Origin: Burkholderiales bacterium
GTDB lineage: Bacteria; Pseudomonadota; Gammaproteobacteria; Burkholderiales; Burkholderiaceae
Assembly (NCBI GenBank): GCA_947372535.1
Contig: CANBUA010000082.1
Location: forward strand, 1 to 16,720
Direction: 5' to 3'
DNA length: 16,720 nt
A model generated the notes under the pieces. That model saw only the letters and a list, made by a program, of their open reading frames with translations, searched no databases and had not been told where the DNA came from. Numbering within the stretch: position 1 is the stretch's first letter; every line of letters begins with the position of its first letter. Made by a program: the position numbers and the translations under genes. Positions 14,268 to 16,720 of this stretch are shown here, in pieces.

Positions 14268-15220
14268 TCAAACGAACTCAGGCGTCACCGCCCTGTGCCC
14301 ACCTCGCCCAAAATGCCTGACCAACAACCCTGTGCCGACCAACTGCAACACTGCGCAAAAGTAAAACGGCAAGCCCATGCGCCAATCCCCCCGGTGCAGG
14401 TGCGACACCATGCCCAGCAAACCGGCGCTGACCACGGGCGCGATCACCGCCATCAGGCTGTTCACAGAGGCGACCGCCCCCATGGTCTGGCCCTGGTTGC
14501 TGGCATCGGCCGCGTTGGACACCAGGCCTTGCACCACGGCTGAGGCGCCGCCACTCAGCAGTGTGCCCACGACGATGACCACGAACATCATCCACCCTTG
14601 GCTGGCCAGGCCAAAGCCCAGGTAGGTCAAGCTCGACGCCAGCAAGCCGCCCACCGCCAGCGTCCGCGCCGACAAGAGCCGCAACATGTGCTTGAGCAAA
14701 AAGCCCTGTACCACCACCGACGACAGCCCCACGGCGAAAAGCGCCAGGCCGTTGTCCCTCGGGCCCCAACCGAACTTGAAGGTCGTGTAGAGCACAAAGC
14801 TGGTGAACAGCGTGGACTGCGCCAAGCCCGCCAACGCTGTGACGACGACCAGCGCGCCGCCACCCTGCAACTGCCTCAGCCCCGCCAGGGCGCCCAGCGG
14901 ATTGGCGCGGCGCCACTCGAAGGGCTTGCGCTGCTCGGGCGGCAGGGATTCGGGCAGCACGAAGTAACCATACAACCAGTTCAGCACCGCCATGCCCCCA
15001 GCCACGAAGAAGGGCAGGTGAAGATTGATGCCACCGAGCAAACCGCCCAAGGCCGGCCCCAAGGTGAAGCCCAGGCCGAACATCGCGCCCACCAGCCCGA
15101 AGCGCCGAGCGCGGTCCTGCGGCGCCGTGATGTCGGCCACGTAGGCATTGGCCACGGCCGCGTTGGCCTGCATCGCGCCGCTGAACAAGCGCACCACGAT
15201 CAGCATCCACAGCGCGGTGT
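14268..15220 (-). pseudogene. 5'-truncated Tet/TCR-type MFS transporter
   Basis: From codon LWMLIVVRLFSGAMQ (about 15218 downward) to the stop at 14268 the sequence follows TetA-type exporters closely: 'ANAYVADITAPQDRARRFGLVGAMFGLGFTLGPALGGLLGG' (helices 4-5), 'PFFVAGGMAVLNWLYGYFVLPESLPPEQRKPF' (helix 6 and central loop), then six more helices. Full members have about 400 residues and begin with three helices and a GRLSDRFGRRP loop. Here everything before helix 4, about 90 residues, is absent and replaced by unrelated sequence. The frame continues upstream to an ATG at 15371, and a possible ATG lies at 15251 (MATPNQRFVKD). Neither has a ribosome site or adds a transporter-like segment, so I regard the gene as a 5'-deleted pseudogene. 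A shortened expressed product cannot be excluded. Confidence 0.72.
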
Positions 15221-15392
15221 CTTTTACAAATCGCTGATTCGGAGTTGCCATCTGTGCAAGCCACTCAAGATCACCTGCACCAACGCGCGGCAATTGTTGC
15301 CACACGACCTGTCCTCTCGCCCATATTGGGGAAGACGCGAGAGAACGGGGGCGGCTAGACTTCGAAATCAAAAATCATCAAGGAGAACAGGT
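15221..15392 (+). other. Junction and leader region of the GH19-like/DUF4087 unit
   Basis: At about 15220 the transporter homology stops and less GC-rich sequence begins ('cttttacaaatcgctgattc'). The 172 bases hold no convincing gene. They contain an inverted repeat CTCTCGC (15314-15320) / GCGAGAG (15337-15343) with a 16-base spacer, which itself contains CCCA-TAT-TGGG. A weak promoter guess is TTGCCA (15297-15302) with CATATT (15322-15327), but the 19-base spacing is poor. The region ends in a strong AGGAG ribosome site (15381-15385), seven bases before the ATG at 15393. No integrase site or tRNA end is visible. Confidence 0.45.
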
Positions 15393-16301
15393 ATGCCCAT
15401 CGGACAAGCCCTGACATGGAAAAGTCCAGTCGCCTACGACCGAATCGTATTCGCCGATGAATTCGCCAAAGCCTTTTGCACCAGCCCAAGGTACAACGCC
15501 GGCTCCTTGCCAAGCACCTTCGCGCTGTTGAGCATGATCGAGAAGGACCGGCAGATCACGGACTTACGTTGGGCGGCGTACATGTTGGCCACGACGATGT
15601 GGGAAACAACGAGTCCCAACCGTGTCTTTCGTCAAGCCAAGAACAAAAAGGGACTTCCATTGAAGGACAAACATGGCATGCCTGTCCTGGTCAAAACAAC
15701 GCGGTGGCAAATGAACATGGCACCGGTGGTGGAAGTGGGCCATGGCAAAGGCCGCAAGTACCATGACCCCGTCAAGATCAAGGTGCTTCCAGACGGCTCG
15801 GCCCGAATCACTGAGCACGATGGTGATCAATTCATCATCAAGCTCTCCGGGAAGATCACACCTGTCACCAAAGCTGCCAAGATGGGCTCGACGGCTGGCT
15901 TGGCCTCCTCCGACGTTTATGTCAAGGACGATGGCACCGAGCAAGCCTTCTATGGACGGGGCTATGTCCAGTTGACATGGTGGTCCAACTACCTCCTCGC
16001 AGGCGTCGAACTTAGGCGAGGCCTGGAATTTTTGTTGAACCCGGAGCTGATCAAAACACCAGAAGTGGCCTTCGAACTCATGTCATACGGCATGCGCACC
16101 GGAAAAATCTTCGCCAATGGCAAGATGCTGGATGATTTCATCGATGGCAATAAGTGCGACTACCAAGGTGCCCGCGCGATGGTCAACGGAAAAGACCATG
16201 CAGCAGACATTGCAGAGATTGCCAAGAAGATCGAAGCTGTTTTGGTCAAATCCAGAAGTAATGGCCAATTCGAATTCTTCACTTCCATGAGGATTGCGTA
16301 A
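15393..16301 (+). CDS. GH19/lysozyme-like glycoside hydrolase, putative peptidoglycan-degrading effector
   Basis: A 302-residue protein without signal peptide. The N-terminal helical part has 'RWAAYMLATTMWETTSPNRVF', where Glu71 fits the first catalytic Glu of GH19 enzymes (the HET-like motif). The core motif FYGRGYVQLTWWSNY (186-200) is the GH19 'GRG(P/Y).QLT...NY' signature. It is followed by 'LLNPELIKTPEVAFELMSYGMRTGKIF' and the closing 'DYQGARAMVNGKDHAADIAEIAKKIEAVL', as in phage-type and lysozyme-like GH19 proteins. A beta-rich insert of about 100 residues (about 80-180) separates the two active-site parts, and a second catalytic Glu is not obvious. Start: ATG 15393 with AGGAG seven bases upstream; the frame open further upstream is antisense to the MFS remnant. 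The stop overlaps the next start (TAATG). Local GC is lower than in the rest (29 of 60 in 15601-15660). The effector role is inferred from the missing signal and the coupled exported partner; a phage endolysin is the alternative. Confidence 0.78.
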   Translation: MPIGQALTWKSPVAYDRIVFADEFAKAFCTSPRYNAGSLPSTFALLSMIEKDRQITDLRWAAYMLATTMWETTSPNRVFRQAKNKKGLPLKDKHGMPVLVKTTRWQMNMAPVVEVGHGKGRKYHDPVKIKVLPDGSARITEHDGDQFIIKLSGKITPVTKAAKMGSTAGLASSDVYVKDDGTEQAFYGRGYVQLTWWSNYLLAGVELRRGLEFLLNPELIKTPEVAFELMSYGMRTGKIFANGKMLDDFIDGNKCDYQGARAMVNGKDHAADIAEIAKKIEAVLVKSRSNGQFEFFTSMRIA

Positions 16302-16720
16302 TGCGCGCCCTTTCATTCAAAGCTTTTGCCAGAACATGGCTGGCCATGGCATCCATGTTATTGATCGTGACGGGCGGTTCAGTTCACGCGGATGGCACGG
16401 CATCCAGCGACCCGTGGCGAACAAGATGCGGTTGGTTCGACAACCCATCACCGGGCAATGCCACCTTGACTGATCGTCAGAGCGAATGGGCCGTGGCCCA
16501 GCAAGGCATGTCATCGGCCGAAGGCGCATGGCCCACCTTCAAGCGGGCCCAATGGGTGCGCACTGGTTCCGGCTCCGCAGGTTACGGTTGTGCCTGCCTG
16601 AAGGTCAGGGAAGATGCCGAGAACCACACCATCACCCACATCATCGAAGCACGCGCCAAGGCGTTGTCGGTATGTAGGCGAGACAAGGCCCTGACGGAGC
16701 CTGTCAACCCGCTTCAATAG
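16301..16720 (+). CDS. Exported DUF4087-type protein, putative periplasmic immunity protein
   Basis: A 139-residue protein with a Sec signal (residues 1-30, ending GGSVHA). The mature part starts 'RCGWFDNPSPGNATLTDRQSEWAVAQQG' and contains 'WVRTGSGSAGYGCACLKV' and 'LSVCRRDKALTEP'. This order (RCGW.xNPxPGN, LTDR..EW, GYGCACxxV, CR.D.AL.EP) is that of DUF4087 proteins. The four cysteines (43, 97, 99, 125) probably form two disulfides. The ATG at 16301 shares its A with the preceding TAA, and GAGGA (16289-16293) lies seven bases upstream inside the GH19-like gene, so translation is coupled. The stop TAG is the last codon of the window. The function of DUF4087 is not established. Its position makes it a candidate inhibitor protecting the cell from the GH19-like enzyme, which is inference. 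The 3' end is repeated, in decayed form, at 13594-13657. Confidence 0.82.
   Translation: MRALSFKAFARTWLAMASMLLIVTGGSVHADGTASSDPWRTRCGWFDNPSPGNATLTDRQSEWAVAQQGMSSAEGAWPTFKRAQWVRTGSGSAGYGCACLKVREDAENHTITHIIEARAKALSVCRRDKALTEPVNPLQ
16628..16713 (+). repeat. Intact copy of the duplicated 3'-end segment
   Basis: This part of the DUF4087-type gene matches 13594-13650 in three blocks (about 50 of 57 aligned bases), with 2- and 27-base gaps in the other copy. It contains the internal short direct repeats at 16657-16666 and 16684-16693 that bracket the 27-base segment lost from the other copy. Confidence 0.7.

Noticed and set aside
14598..15392. Upstream extension of the GH19-like reading frame
   Set aside because: It runs antisense through the MFS remnant, is low-complexity, and a strong ribosome site supports the ATG at 15393.

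Overview
The window is a GC-rich stretch (about two thirds G+C in most lines) with the gene content and protein style of a betaproteobacterium, most likely Burkholderiales (Comamonadaceae or a neighbouring group). That assignment is inferred from protein family flavour; no rRNA, tRNA or other taxonomic marker is present. I see no tRNA, rRNA, CRISPR array, insertion sequence or complete phage. Genes are densely packed on both strands, and several convergent pairs are separated by only 10 to 13 bases.

Layout. 1-561 (+) is the 3' part of a peroxiredoxin-like thioredoxin-fold gene. 575-3405 (-) is a two-gene operon for a TldD/TldE (PmbA) metalloprotease pair. 3446-4456 (+) encodes an exported TraB/GumN protein. 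4551-6365 (+) encodes a Tat-exported FAD oxidoreductase related to 3-ketosteroid dehydrogenases. 6451-7662 (+) encodes a membrane M48 peptidase whose C-terminus is a type IV pilin-like module. 7676-8494 (-) is an MtfA-type (M90) peptidase. 8661-9722 (+) is an exported NUP (purine nucleoside permease) family protein. 9733-12471 (-) holds an MFS transporter, a small exported protein of unknown function and a LysR regulator. The LysR gene faces an atypical SDR gene (12572-13657, +) across a short region with a perfect dyad.

The right end, 13.6 to 16.7 kb, looks rearranged. The SDR gene ends in a tail clearly homologous to the 3' end of the last gene of the window (a DUF4087-type gene). A stand-alone C39/papain-like cysteine peptidase follows on the minus strand, behind a long hairpin that abuts its ribosome binding site. 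Next is a Tet-type MFS gene whose first three transmembrane helices are missing, cut at about 15220. To the right of the cut the DNA is less GC-rich and carries a two-gene unit: a GH19/lysozyme-like protein without signal peptide, overlapping by one base (TAATG) a small exported four-cysteine DUF4087-type protein. This arrangement is what peptidoglycan hydrolase effector plus periplasmic immunity pairs look like. It is my main candidate for an undescribed system, together with the M48-pilin fusion. The effector-immunity reading is inference; no secretion genes lie in the window.

Much of the window concerns proteolysis or wall turnover: TldD/TldE, TraB/GumN, M48, M90, C39-like and GH19-like proteins.
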